DNA from: Opisthorchis felineus
Taxonomy: Eukaryota > Platyhelminthes > Trematoda > Opisthorchiida > Opisthorchiidae
Direction: 5' to 3'
Assembly: GCA_004794785.1 (NCBI GenBank)
Contig: SJOL01009659.1
Coordinates: 259,844-323,843, forward strand
DNA length: 64,000 bases
The first letter of the stretch is position 1. Every line of letters begins with the position of its first letter. This document shows positions 1 to 11,770 of this stretch, one piece after another. A program made the translations under genes and the position numbers. The notes beneath the pieces are model-generated. The model worked only from the letters and a program-made list of their open reading frames with translations. It did not search any database and was not told where the DNA came from.

Positions 1-1349
1 CCGGATGGGAAGCCTTCGCGAACACTCAGCTTGCTCTAGTCCCCTTATATACTTTCTCCCAACTGGTTCATTTATATTTCGTTTAGTGACGTATACTATT
101 TTTGTCTACCAGAGGACGATTCGTTGGAAGTGCGCGTTCGCCTAGCTTCTCACCTACTGGCACTATGGAGGTCTTTCAGCAACGGAAGCAAGAAACCCCG
201 TTGGGTTCCCAGTAGCCTCCATCCCAACACCGGACATGGTAGAAACTATAAGACACTGGATTACACCGTCGGTACCAATGTTATCTATCATTACTTCCTC
301 TAATAACTCTTCTTTCAACAAATACTTCATTTTAAATCTCGGCCAGTTTGGAGCAGTCGTCTCTTGGTGTATAGAACGATATGTAACATTGATCATAAAT
401 ACCCGCTCAGCCAATCATATGGAGAAATCAAACCGCGGTCATAACGTCTTGCGTTCCTCACGATTACGTGAGCATGTATATCATGCAATAATCCTAAGGG
501 AGCGGAGTGACAAACTGTAGAACATTTTCCACAGATGAGCGGTACAGCCGTCTTACACAACCCTTAGCTAGAGTTCCTCCCAACAGTCCGAAATGCTCTC
601 AGGTAGCCAATATCATCTCCGACGAAGAGCATTAGTCTAAATAATAAGTACATTTGCAGGCCTGTGTATTGTGGACATGGATGAACGGGCCGACGCCTAA
701 ACCTTACCATTCTTATGCAAGTGAGGTATAAATGAAGATTACGGCTGATTCAGTCTGATACAACAAGACGAATGTGCTACCTCGCTACCCTAACAACTGA
801 GCTTCATTATTTGGACGGAATCTTCTGTCTAAACGGTTGTCCACCGGTGTTTGTACGGAAGCTCATTCCTTAACATTGTAAGCTAGATACCGTGCTTCCG
901 GCCTCAAAACTTGATGTGTTTATGCACGTAACACCTCCGGAACGCCGTCTCATACCTGTTGTGAATCACACTCACTGTGTTGTCTCCGTCTTCGTCCGCT
1001 AAATCCCACGTAATCTACAGCATGGTTTGTACAGGTTCAGTTTAGGGGTGCATGAATGTCTGAGACATCTAGTGGCATTTGTAACACCGGCTGACGCAAA
1101 TCCCGTTTCGACACTTTCTTTTTTGTGTGCACCCCTTTGTCACTTCCTCTTAAATTCATTCACTATCCACACTGGCACCATTAATATCCTATTTGGAAAT
1201 TGGCAGGTTTCGCCCTTTCTCACTTCTTTTAATGTGTTAATACAGATTTTGGTTTGTCAGAACCCCATCCGGTGGTTTCCGTACTGAACTTATCCGAGGT
1301 TTAAAGCTTTTCACTGAGGGATGACGGCTTGACTTTTTTCTCATCCTAG

Positions 1350-4300
1350 GTCACTATTTATCAGTGCATTTTGAAGCCAACCTCCAACGACGCATCTAAC
1401 TCCGATGGACCGCCAGTTCTTCTGCTTCAGTCATTCACCGATCCTGCGGGAGATGACGAAGAATTCTATTGTTGTGCTTGGTCTCGAGATACAAGTGGAA
1501 ATGTGGCTTCAAGTTGGTGGACTGATTGTTCCGAAAGCCGCTTGCCCCGACCCGTCCCACACCAGCACCAAGCCCCGCTGACTTATTCCACGGCATCCCT
1601 CCTCCCACCACATCAGCAATTGGTGGCTGCTGCGGGCAAGAGAGGTGTAATCCGTATCCTGTGCCCCAGCTTAGCCAGTTGTCCAACAAGTCTGGTTGGG
1701 CATGGTGCCGCAATCAACGAATTACGGTTCCATCCACGAGATCCGGCCCTGTTGTTCTCATTCAGCAAAGGTAAGTTTATCTTGTTTGGAGTTTCCTTCG
1801 GTTTGCATATAAAACTTAACGAGAGAATGAATGAGGTTGAATGTTCTTTCCATATCCATTATTCTTTGTCGTCTGTCTGCTGTGAACCTAGGCTTCAAAT
1901 TTGGAATGTGGCTCCGGAGCCACTCTTGGTAGGCCTATCTTAGAAATAACCACACAGGTACCAACAACTGACCACTCAATCCATACCAGCGGTAGGCAGA
2001 AAATATGCGTTATTTACAATGCTAGAAATGATCAGCGTCTGTCAGTCCTATTCGACGTGGCACACTGTAGCGTTTTTCACTCTAATGGAGGAGACTTGGA
2101 GCATGTTACCGTTTTGGATGCGAAATTAGTCAAGCGAGCAAACGGCTCGGTCCCAAAGGTCGTAAAATGAATTTTCGGGAGCAGTACATGCATTTAGACA
2201 GTTTAGTATCATAGGAAAAGGAAATACAACCCGCTGTCTAACGGCTAGGGCAACAAAATGTACACATCAGTCATTATGGCCCAACAACATGATTAACGTA
2301 TGCGATATAATCTATCCAAATGGCAACTCAGAACGCTTTGTGGAGTAAACTAAAACATCCGACCATGACAAGCTGATGCATCGACGGCCGATATTAAGCC
2401 TATTTCTACCAGTCTGTCTTTGGAAAGGGATACTACGAGTGAGCTAGTGAGTCGCACTTTATCCGCAATGATTGGTAAAAATTGCAACGCTGCTGGACCT
2501 GTCCTGTTATTCAAGGACCTTTCAGTTTGAGCTTCGTGTCCCATGGACAGTTAGCCTAATTTTTCCTTGTCACTGCGGTTATTCTTTCGCCTGTGCTTGT
2601 CAGCCAGGTTTGGTTGGGAAGCTTCGTGGCGACTTTTCCATAGAGTGCGCGAGAACTCTGTCAGATTACTCCTTCGAAGGATAAAAGTTAGTTTCTTATA
2701 CCTTCGGGCTTGCATTCAATCGCCTTGAGTGAACTTAAGTTGTTTGACACATGGGTATGCTCATAAATACGTTGAGAGATTTGTTGAAAAACCGCTTTTT
2801 CGGAAAACGAAGCCACAGTTATCTGAAATGGAAATGTAATGACGGACACAGGCGGGTGCAAATGCTTTACGACTGGCACTGTTTTTTCCTGTAGGAGAAG
2901 TTGATTGTCTCGACTTTATGTCCCAGTGTGTTCGGACAGCTGCCATATACAACTGCATGCACTTTCTCACCTGTCTCGCACTTGCTTGTACGTCCCTTTC
3001 AGACTACACGGTCCGGCTTTGGAACATCGCTAGCCACGTGTTGGTGGGTATTTTTGGTGGCGTCGAAGGTCACCGTGCTGAGATACTTCATGGTGACTTG
3101 TCGCTGACCGGCGACCTACTTCTCACAGCGGGTATGGATCACTGTATAAAGATTTGGCGGCTTAGCACACCAGAATTGGCAAACGCCGTTATTGATTCAT
3201 TTAGCTATCGGAGTCGACTGAATCCAAAGTGAGTGGGTTTCCCTCTAACGTCACTCTTAGCGCTTGGAATGTAGGGCACTTCGGTGCCCAAACACCATGA
3301 AAATATCAGTATACGCAGTGAAAATGGGAAATAACTTTACTCCTGTTTACAGATTTTGGCAAAGTTCTTGGGTGAGTGGTACTCAAGGTTGTGGGGCCTT
3401 GGAAGTTGTATTAGTTCCGATTGTAGTGTGCTCAGTTCAGAATGGTGTAGGCAGAGAGGTGTTCAACCTTTGACCTGGCAGAATGGTATAAAGGAGATTT
3501 CGAAAAGTCTCGGTACTGTCGGTGCGACTCGCCTTCCAGGATGGAGTCCGCGTGATCCCCACTGTGCTCGGTCGGGGACGCTGCAAGATATGGTTGCTAA
3601 TCGATGTCAATGGCATTCTCGTTATCAGTTGTTATCCAGATTGCCTGAATGAGTGTCTGGAGGTGTAAGCAACTCGGAATGATTGTGGTAGGCTAGCACT
3701 AAGTTGCTTCCCCATCCGTTTTTATTTTTTCTTCCCAATGAGGCTTTCGACTAAATTCTGGTTGTAGGGCAGCGAAGCATCATTGTTCATCACCGATGTG
3801 ATGCTGTCGATCTTGGTGGATAAGATCCAGAACTTGACGATTGTAGTCCGTCTTTTCATTAGTCTTCTTCACTTTGAAAGACTTCAGTGGTTGCGGTCGA
3901 TTTCCTTTCCCCGTATTTTGCCGTCTTTTCAAGTGCCTCGTCCTCGTGCTGCTCCGTGCGTACTCTTCGGACCCCACTTTTCATGAATGAACTGTACATG
4001 TCTGTGTGAAACGCCACGTAAAACGGCACCCATTAGGCACTGTAACATTTTTCGGGGCTAGCATTTGAACTGCATTTTTCTGCTGATCATTTCCGCTGTT
4101 TTTTGTCCGGTTACTCACAATCATGAGCCGAAGTGAGCAAGTTTTTTGCCGACATTTTAGCGTTTTCCTGTACAGTGACGAGACTCCGGATTTTCTGGTC
4201 TTGATTCCGTCCAGTAAGTGACGTCAGTCCATTGAAAAAAGCTGGGGAGCGCTGCGTGACTATTCCAGCTGCATTGAGAATCGTTAGCAGTGGAAGTTTC

Positions 4301-6353
4301 ATGACTCTTCAGGGCGGTTAGGACCCGGCAACTTACGGAAAGAAGTTCGAAGACCGTTATATTCAGCTACGAGTAGTTGATCACTAGCGTGGTTATGTTG
4401 CACTCACATTAACAATGATAGCGTCATTGAGTCACACAACCTGTTTTTATCTGCCCCCCTCCCCCCCGATCTGTGAAGTCGTGGACAGAAGGCCCTTGTG
4501 ACTTCTGTGATATTTTATTTTGGGGACAGATTAGTGCCAGTTTAGTGTACCTCCTATTGAGCACTCGCGGCTGAATGGTAGTGTTCCATAAGCTGGCTGG
4601 TTCGTTTCTTTCAGAGATCATTGATGATTGTGTTGACGACTATCAGTGAGGATAGAACAATTGTAGAATGCTTCTAGGCATTTCGGTGAAGGTTGTTCTT
4701 CAGGACTGAATGCTCAGTGGACGCATTTTTCTCGTTATTCTGGAGCCATATCTTTTTAAATAATTAGTGGTACTGTGCGCTGTTCACGGTATTCAGTACC
4801 GGTAACACTCGGAAGATGTCTCAATAGTTAGGCAAACATTTGGCAATAAGGATATGGAAATATCCTTATCGAAATTTGAGGATGTACTGATATGCAGTTA
4901 CAGTGTCCCAGCGGTTGCACATATGCCGTGAAATTATAACTGTTAAATCTTATCTCGATAGCAGAACATCTTCGTAGCGGAACGTATTGGGACAGCTTGA
5001 GGCTTTATCGAATTATATTTACAACCGGTATTGAGGCGTCTTGACACGAACACGGTATGTAATGAGTAAACATTTGAAACTCATGAATCTTGTGGGCAGT
5101 ATCAAGAATTCATTAACATATCACACGCAGCAACCTTGACATATCTGTGGTAGTTATGAAATTCCCTGAAATTATTTCCACATCTCGTTCGAACAATCTT
5201 CCTCGTATCTTGGGGAAATTGCTCTGGTTAGTCTATATCGATGGAGAAGCATTGAATTGGACTTTTACCCTTTCTAAATCTCCTCGATGATAATAGGATT
5301 AGAACATGTTATTTGACACGCGAGATAGGTACATTGCTCACTGGTCGGCCAAAATGTAACAGATAGTCTGCTGATGAGTATGGGCAGGAGCGAATGTGAA
5401 TCATGGCGCCTGTTCATTTGGTAGGAGCCAGCCAGGGAAATTACACCCAACCAGAGTAATGTAGACGCACCTCCGACATCGATTTATCACCCGTTGAAGT
5501 GCTTTTGCATCCGTCACTTTCGATTATTGAGTCTCTTTCAGGCAAGGCCTTACATAGTTTTATAACATCATTTATTTGAACAGTGATTTTCATTTTTCAG
5601 CCCTGAAGTGTTTGATCGTATTGCGGCTATGCAGAAGTCATTGTGCGTCCTATTTAGTCGTTGCTTGTTGATTTACGCTACATTACACGCTTTGTTCACT
5701 ACTTCCCTCTTTGCAGACCTTTTCCAGTTCTAATCCAACACTTTCCTGAGTTCAGTTCCCGTGATGTGCACGGAAACTATGTGGACTGCGCTCGATGGTT
5801 TGGCTCCCTCGTCATTTCCAAATCTTGTGAAAATAGTGTCACTTTATGGAAACCTGGCCCCATGGATGAAACCTCACACGTCTCTTCCCCCTCATTAACA
5901 GCATCAGGTTCTCCGAATACTACCACCACTGAGATCGATGGCGTTCGTTTACCCAGTCGTTTGCAACCTATCGGCACTACTGTCTCATCCGAACCTGCGG
6001 CCAATCCCATGCCTGGTGTCCCAACAGAGCACAAAATAAGCATTATTCATCAGCTGAAGGCTCCAGATTGCAATCTGTGGTACATTCGTTTCGACGTGGA
6101 CTTGGCAAATCAAGTCCTTGCTTTGGGAACTGGAACGGGGCCTGCTCGTATATACCTGTGGGATTTAAAATGTCCGGAGGCCGCTTTGAACCTACCAGCA
6201 CAAGTTCTGTACATTCCTTCCTTGTCTGGCACGGGTAACAGCGGCATTCCGATAAGCCATAGTGCCATACGCCAGACTCGCTTTGCGAACGATGGAAAAA
6301 CCCTCATATGTGTTGGAGACAATGGACTGATTGTGCGGTTTGACAAACCCTAG
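1350..6353 (+). CDS. EED: Polycomb protein EED, last three exons (5' end outside window)
   Basis: EED is the WD40 beta-propeller subunit of PRC2; it binds H3K27me3 and stimulates the EZH methyltransferase in the nucleus. Exons seen: 1350-1770, 3003-3228 and 5717-6353 (stop TAG). All junctions are GT-AG and the phases join cleanly (1, then 2), giving 427 residues. The order of conserved blocks matches animal [88 protein letters not shown] and SAIRQTRF. The aromatic-cage tyrosine (FYCCAW) and Trp-Tyr pair (LWYIRF) used for methyl-lysine binding are kept. Two low-complexity insertions, about 60 residues in exon 1 and about 40 in exon 3, are longer than in vertebrate EED. Exon 1 here opens in phase 0 after TCATCCTAG, so earlier exons with the N-terminus and first cage Phe lie upstream. 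The family call is certain; small splice errors are possible. Confidence 0.95.
3390..3830 (+). mobile_element. RTE-like non-LTR retrotransposon, 3' end, internally deleted
   Basis: This lies in the EED intron between 3228 and 5717. The + frame up to the stop near 3652 reads as the C-terminus of a fluke RTE-type polyprotein: [11 protein letters not shown] (palm/thumb side) is joined directly to EWCRQRG, then [15 protein letters not shown], then a terminal RLPE stop. The same blocks lie far apart in the copy at 62180-63130, so about 600 bp is missing here, close to in frame. Downstream, about 170 bp of 3' UTR (GAGGCTTTCGA, GGCAGCGAAGC) matches the tails at 54590-54720 and 62180-62360. It is a dead 3' fragment, not an exon of EED. 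Confidence 0.85.
3840..5716. other. Rest of EED intron, no gene seen
   Basis: About 1.9 kb of intron after the RTE fragment. I see no exon-like block, no long ORF and no known repeat apart from the small hairpin at 4846-4869. Confidence 0.5.
4846..4869. repeat. Short perfect hairpin in EED intron
   Basis: A 10-bp perfect inverted repeat (ATAAGGATAT and its complement) with a GGAA tetraloop. It sits alone in intronic sequence with no sign of function. Confidence 0.5.
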
Positions 6354-6506
6354 TCGCGTACAAGTCAATGAATGTTAACCCCTCTGTTGTACAGGTCAGA
6401 TTTTCAATGTTTGTCTTTAAATGTGTACTTTACTTCAGTGCTTTCTGACTTTTCAATCCATCGCACCTGGGTTTGCCCGAATGGCGTAAGATAACAGGAA
6501 ATACGA

Positions 6507-6512
6507 AATAAA
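6507..6512 (+). promoter_or_regulatory. Likely poly(A) signal of EED
   Basis: A canonical AATAAA hexamer lies about 155 bp past the EED stop codon on the same strand. It is the first such hexamer downstream, so it is the likely 3'-end signal. Confidence 0.6.
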
Positions 6513-6519
6513 TGGACCT

Positions 6520-8038
6520 TCGGCCTTTCCAATCCTATTTTTGGGTCAACCGTCTGTCCCAAGCCCGTATTCTCCATATTATTTTGGAATAGTCCTGTAA
6601 CTATGTGTATATGAGTAAAAAGGCTAATTCACCCTCCCCCCTCAGAGACCTTTCGCCCTGGCGAGCCCATAACCATTTCTCCTGCCAACCCATCCTCTAG
6701 AACAGGCCAGAAACTTCTTAAGATTAGTTAGTATATTTTGCCTCCGGATGAACCCGGACCAGGGAGCTCGATAACGTCTGTAGACTCCAGGTCTTTAAAT
6801 CCTTTCTCAGGAAAAATTTTGATGCCGGGCGTTGGTGGTAGATGACCCTAAGCGGTACTTCATAGAGAATCAAGCATAAATTTTCGGTAACTTGTGGAAC
6901 AGCCGTTTTCGGCCACGTCACCTTGACGGTTGGGTGGAATGAGGATTGACTATAGATTAATCCCCGTTAATGGACCACAAGATGTAGACGGACTGGTGGA
7001 ATGATAATGAACTACCAACCGTGAAGAGACTATCTGGCGGTGACAACCCCAAAACTCGTCAATGGTGACCGAGGAGGATACTGATAAGACCATACACAGG
7101 AGATCAGGAAACGGTATTTTTGGACAACGCCGGGATCAAGTCTTCGATTGATGGTGCCGTGATGGTGGATTCTTCGTAAGGATGGTTAGCTATATTGTGG
7201 GTTATCGTACAAGCGTGGTGTGGGTGCACTGTTTCGTGTTCAGCAGATACCAGTGAGCGACCGAGTACAATTGGCGAGGACCGCGAATGGTTCGGGCCCC
7301 AAATTAACCAGTGATACATGCGTAAACCTGAGTGAGCGTACTTATGACGTATGGTGCACATATCCTGGGTCGATTGATGAAGACGGTCTCTCTGGGCAAT
7401 GTGATCTCTATGGGGGAGTGCCACGTTGGCCAACTGCCTATCTTCGGACAGATTTTTCAACTGTTTGAGTGGGAACGCAATGCGTCATCCTTCCAAGCAC
7501 GTTCGTTGTTTAATTCTGAGCAAATTATCCGCAGGTGTTTGCTGTTTAGTTTTCAGTCCCTTTGATAACGTGGCCACATCATCCCGGACATCCGTAACTG
7601 GTGTTAACAAGTCAGCTTCTCGTTTCAACTGTTAATGGTTAACTGCCTACCTAAAGTGCCAATTGTAATGAAACACTTCCTTCTCCCGAGGCTTCCCTGT
7701 TCTTGCTGACGGTGCTCACGCTTTCTTCCTACGGATTGTTGATCCGTAGGATATCCGCAACTAACCAATGGCAAACCGCTGAGTGTTATACCCTACCACA
7801 TGCGGTATATTCCGGAAGTATATGTCCAGCTGTCAGTAGTACAAAAGGCTTTTATCTACATTCGAAAAGGCGTCGATTGGTCGTCCAAGTAAAGTAAAGA
7901 AGTAAAGAGAACACACCAGTGAAACAGCGTGATAGTTGGAGTTTGTATCGCATCCCAGTCCATAAATATCTAGTGCACCGCTTCAACCAAATGAACATAG
8001 CAGTAGGCAGTGCATGAATAGTTCTTCAATCGTATTAC
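6520..8038. other. Intergenic DNA downstream of EED
   Basis: No recognised gene. Overlapping ORFs of 64-118 codons occur on both strands around 7104-7635, but none has a family motif or splice context that I can support. Confidence 0.5.
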
Positions 8039-8346
8039 ACTACTCATAGGGTTGCTGAAAATTCTTCGACAGCCCACGACCGGTTTGGCCCTTCTTGAGG
8101 CTCATCAGGTAGGCGCAGTCTCCTAGTTTCCGTCAATCTTATGTTCTACTTGAACCCAAATTGCATGAAATCAGCGAAATACACTCATTTACAAAGCAAT
8201 TTGGTTTTGCGGGAGACTTCTGGAACCCAGCTGAATCTCTCGCTCATGATGTTTTTAAGCAACAACATCATAAACGAGAGATCCAGCTGGGTTCCAGAAG
8301 AGTCTCTCGCAAAACCAAATTGGTTTGCAAATGAGTGTATTTCGCT
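8039..8346 (+). mobile_element. Fold-back (palindromic) non-autonomous element, family A/B
   Basis: The right two thirds form a near-perfect inverted repeat: arms 8173-8253 and 8264-8346, about 82 bp each and roughly 90% identical, around a 10-bp centre. The left part (8039-8172, with GCTGAAAATTCTTCGACAG and GCTCATCAGGTAGG) is shared with the copy at 13916-14151. In that second copy the arm unit B is present only once, so here B appears to have been duplicated in inverted orientation. Further pieces lie at 52511-52586 and 54375-54485. No coding capacity is seen. The transposition class is unknown. Confidence 0.75.
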
Positions 8347-8393
8347 AGTTCTTCAATCATTTTCGGTTTTACCTGTGCCATCAACGGGATAGA

Positions 8394-8720
8394 TCAGTTT
8401 AGAAACCTGGCACAACAGACGTCTTCGGCGGTGAAATCCGTTCCAATACTTGGAAACGAACTACTGAGATGAGCTGTGCAATTGTCCAATAGAAGCAGGA
8501 TATTCCTGTTCTCGCTTATAGTTTTAGCGGTGAGGAGAAAACAGCGAAAATAAACCTGGTCTCCCGGACCGTCCAATTGAATGGGCATTCACTTCCTAAG
8601 CTGGCATCACTTTTCGGACACACCTGAGATTTTCGCTGTACCCGTCAACCAACTTCTCCCTCTCGACAGTACAAACGAACAAAACTGGCAATCCTCTTTC
8701 AGTATCAGATCATTTGCCTC
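8394..8720 (-). pseudogene. pogo/Tigger-type DDE transposase relic
   Basis: On the minus strand, two blocks resemble the DDE_1 domain of pogo/Tigger/CENP-B-like transposases. The upstream block (about 8600-8690) contains LPVLFVCTVEREKL followed by SENLRCVRKVMPA, which fits the family's 'L-V-L-C-N--G--KL--IGKS-NPRCF' region. The downstream block (8394-8588) contains NRNILLLLDNCTAHLSS, which carries the second catalytic Asp in its typical DN setting. Stops and at least one frameshift separate the blocks. The helix-turn-helix N-terminus and the terminal inverted repeats were not found. It is an inactive relic immediately beside the fold-back element. Confidence 0.65.
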
Positions 8721-8739
8721 CGTTCAGTAAGTAAGTACA

Positions 8740-11270
8740 TTGGTCTCGTGATTTTCTCCCTCTTATTCGAGACATTTCTCCTAAAGGGAGCAAGCGAAGT
8801 TCACCATTCGATAAGCGAAAAACGAACTCAAAAGTGGCCGGAAAATATGAACTGTTTTGGCCCTACTTTTCTCTGAACAATCACCACTATTCTTCGGAAA
8901 TCAGGCAATGCGAATACTGTATGGCATGAAGGTTGATTTCTGCGGCAACTTCTCTGCTTCTAGCAATAGTGAGACAGTGTTCAAAAGCCAGGTTTAGCTC
9001 CAGTGGTTACCTCCGGTACCTATTCCCGACAAAACCTAATTAGACAAACAACTGAACTATCCGTACAAAGGTGTGATTCCGCGTCGACACAGGAAAACCG
9101 AGGTCTCCCATTCAGCGTGAAAGCAAAAGTGATCCATCTAGATTTCCTGCCAAAGGCTAAGAACACGATTAATAGATGAAAGTTCAAGTGTATGGTTGCT
9201 AATTCAGCTTGGTGGCCCCTATCCACGGACAATCACGTTTTGAGGAAGGAAATATTTCTCTTCATCAAGGGTGTAGTAAAAATCAGCTAGAACAGTCGAG
9301 TGGACCCCTTGGGACACTGGCCTACCAACGTGAAGCGGTTACCGGTAATCAGTGTGAGGGTTACAACATCTTCAAAAAACTAAGCTGTAGGGCTTCTCAC
9401 AAGATAACTCCTGAAGATACATCCCCTAGGTGACCTGCCTACAGGTTGTTTTACTCCCAAATCGCACTGTTGGACGCAGTAAATGTGGCTCCCGAAGATC
9501 CTCACAAACCTCAGTCTCCCACGTAAGTTTGATTCGTTCCATAAACGTTTACTGCAGGCATGGCCTGTTCTGTCATCCTCTCGCATAAAGTTGCATAATG
9601 ACCATCAGGTAGACAGGTGTTCGGAATGAACACAAATGGAGCATTCTGATTATTCGAGCATGGAAAACACGGAAATGTTGAGAATTCAGGCTGGCTGAGC
9701 CCAATTTGGGATTCCGACCGTGCATTTCACCGGCCCACATGACTTTAGGGTGAAGGCCAACGTTCCTGTTGTTGGGTTACGTTCGACTAAAAGTAAGGGG
9801 AGAATCAGGAGACGTGACGCTTGACCAATTTTCCAGCATTGAACTATCAGAGAATTTGGATTTTCTACTTTGTCGTGGATAATTCTCTTTACGTGATAAT
9901 ACATCTGAAGAGGACGAACCAAACAACTCACAGGAAAATGAGTCGGTGACTGACAAGTTAAAGCAGACTGGTTTTAGGACCACGGGGAGAGTTGTACTGT
10001 ACTTGTTCTCGTTAGTGGAGTATAACACAATTGGATACTTAGTTGCCTAGCATTATTCCATGTTTATAGCCAATTTTGAGAGAATTATATTTCAGACGGT
10101 CAGATACCGAGATAATAATATGAAAATAAAAATAAAAGACATAACCAGGTTAGGTATTTGACCCGAGAGTCAGTCACTTATCGTACAGAACCGAGGAACT
10201 CCCCCTCTAGAAAGGATCAGTTTGACCAGGTCCCACGGATGGTCTACATTGTGGACTCAATGTTCATGGAAAATGTTTGATCGCATTTGGATATATCTCT
10301 TGGACAGAACCACTCACTTTTACGCACAATCAAAAGAAACAAGCCTTCGGGTGAGGTTATCGGAATTACATTCGTTTTGCCATCCAGGAAACTGGAGCAA
10401 TCTTAACAAAAACCCACTGTTTGTCGTGAATGATTCACACCTCGATGTTTGTGCAGGGAGTCATAAATCATCGTTAGAATGAACAATTCATGCCACTTTA
10501 AATGCGTCGGCGTTACCGTGAAGCCCTCCTTTTGCTGAAAATGTATTGACACTACCAACGTTCCACTTCGCTTCGGCTCACTTTATTGCTATTTTATTTG
10601 CGTTGAGGTGATTGACCGTATACGTTGACAATTTACTGTAACAACTCCTTCAAACATCCAAGCTCTCAAGTAAGTTCTGAGTCCTCCACCTGGTATGACT
10701 GGATCGCGGAACTGACTAGCGGGAACTGCTGAATATACTGTATTCGGAACCAGTCAGTACGCTAGCTACGATTGCGGTGACACATCGATGTTGGTCCCAC
10801 TTCAAGTGTGCTAACCTCACTACACGAATGGGCACGCATCAACGCCACCCGAAAACCATTTTGGCCGGCGTTGTGTTTTATGAGCCGGTTGGCGGCGTAC
10901 AGCCAGGACCTTGCATTGGAGTGCAGGTTGAGTGCACGGGTTGATAACATTACACTCGGAATGTGGATTGACACAACTGCATCTGTCGTGTGTGGTTGAC
11001 GTAAGATTCAAGGATTGCAGATCGACTACCTTTTTTGTTTGCACAACGCATCCTTTTATACATCCATCGAGGATCCGACTGCCAAAAGTGAGGACGGAAA
11101 ACACATCAGGTAGTCTAATAAATCACACAATGGTTGTTCACTGTAAGAGTTAGGGGACTGATATTCCGACAGCACCAAATTTGTATGCGATTTGTGAGGC
11201 TTTACCAAAAGTCACCATTATTTGGGGTATAGTCGGTATAGAGAGGGATGGCCTTTAGGGAAAGTGCAGA
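8740..11270. other. Intergenic DNA between EED and the tubulin gene
   Basis: No supported gene. Short ORFs (for example 9777-10028 minus and 10222-10482 plus) show no recognisable motif. Some of the left part may belong to the decayed pogo element, but I cannot set its edge. Confidence 0.45.
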
Positions 11271-11274
11271 GTAT

Positions 11275-11280
11275 TTTATT
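11275..11280 (-). promoter_or_regulatory. Likely poly(A) signal of the tubulin gene
   Basis: TTTATT on the + strand reads AATAAA on the minus strand, about 490 bp beyond the tubulin stop codon. Confidence 0.4.
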
Positions 11281-11770
11281 TATACACAAAAGGAAGCATT
11301 CCTGATGCCCTGTTTTAACCCAGGATCAATATGGTAGCCGTACTACCGTGATCCACTGTCAAACGTATGGATAGAGTTGTGAAGTGTCGATAGGAACAGA
11401 CTGTGGACACATTGCACACGAACACGCAGTTTATATGCGGTCCGTTGGACTGGCTGTATTTGTGAATATCTAGTTGACTAGGGCTGAACGCGCTACTGGG
11501 AGGAAAGATCGTTTAGGAGCGTGAAAACCTCAGGGAACAAACCAGTTCACCCTGAACGTGCTGATTGTAGGTAATTTTTGTGGTTTGACGAGCGCCTCGG
11601 AGTGTTTATCTAGATAAGATGACATTGTTAATCTCGAGTTTTTCTTACAATGTAACGGTAAAAGCACCAGTCAGCTGGATTTTGATTCCCGACAGCTTAA
11701 TTAACTGGTAAAAACCAAATTAGCCTTTCATTTAATTTCTTCAGGTAGATCGTACACATACTGCTAGATT

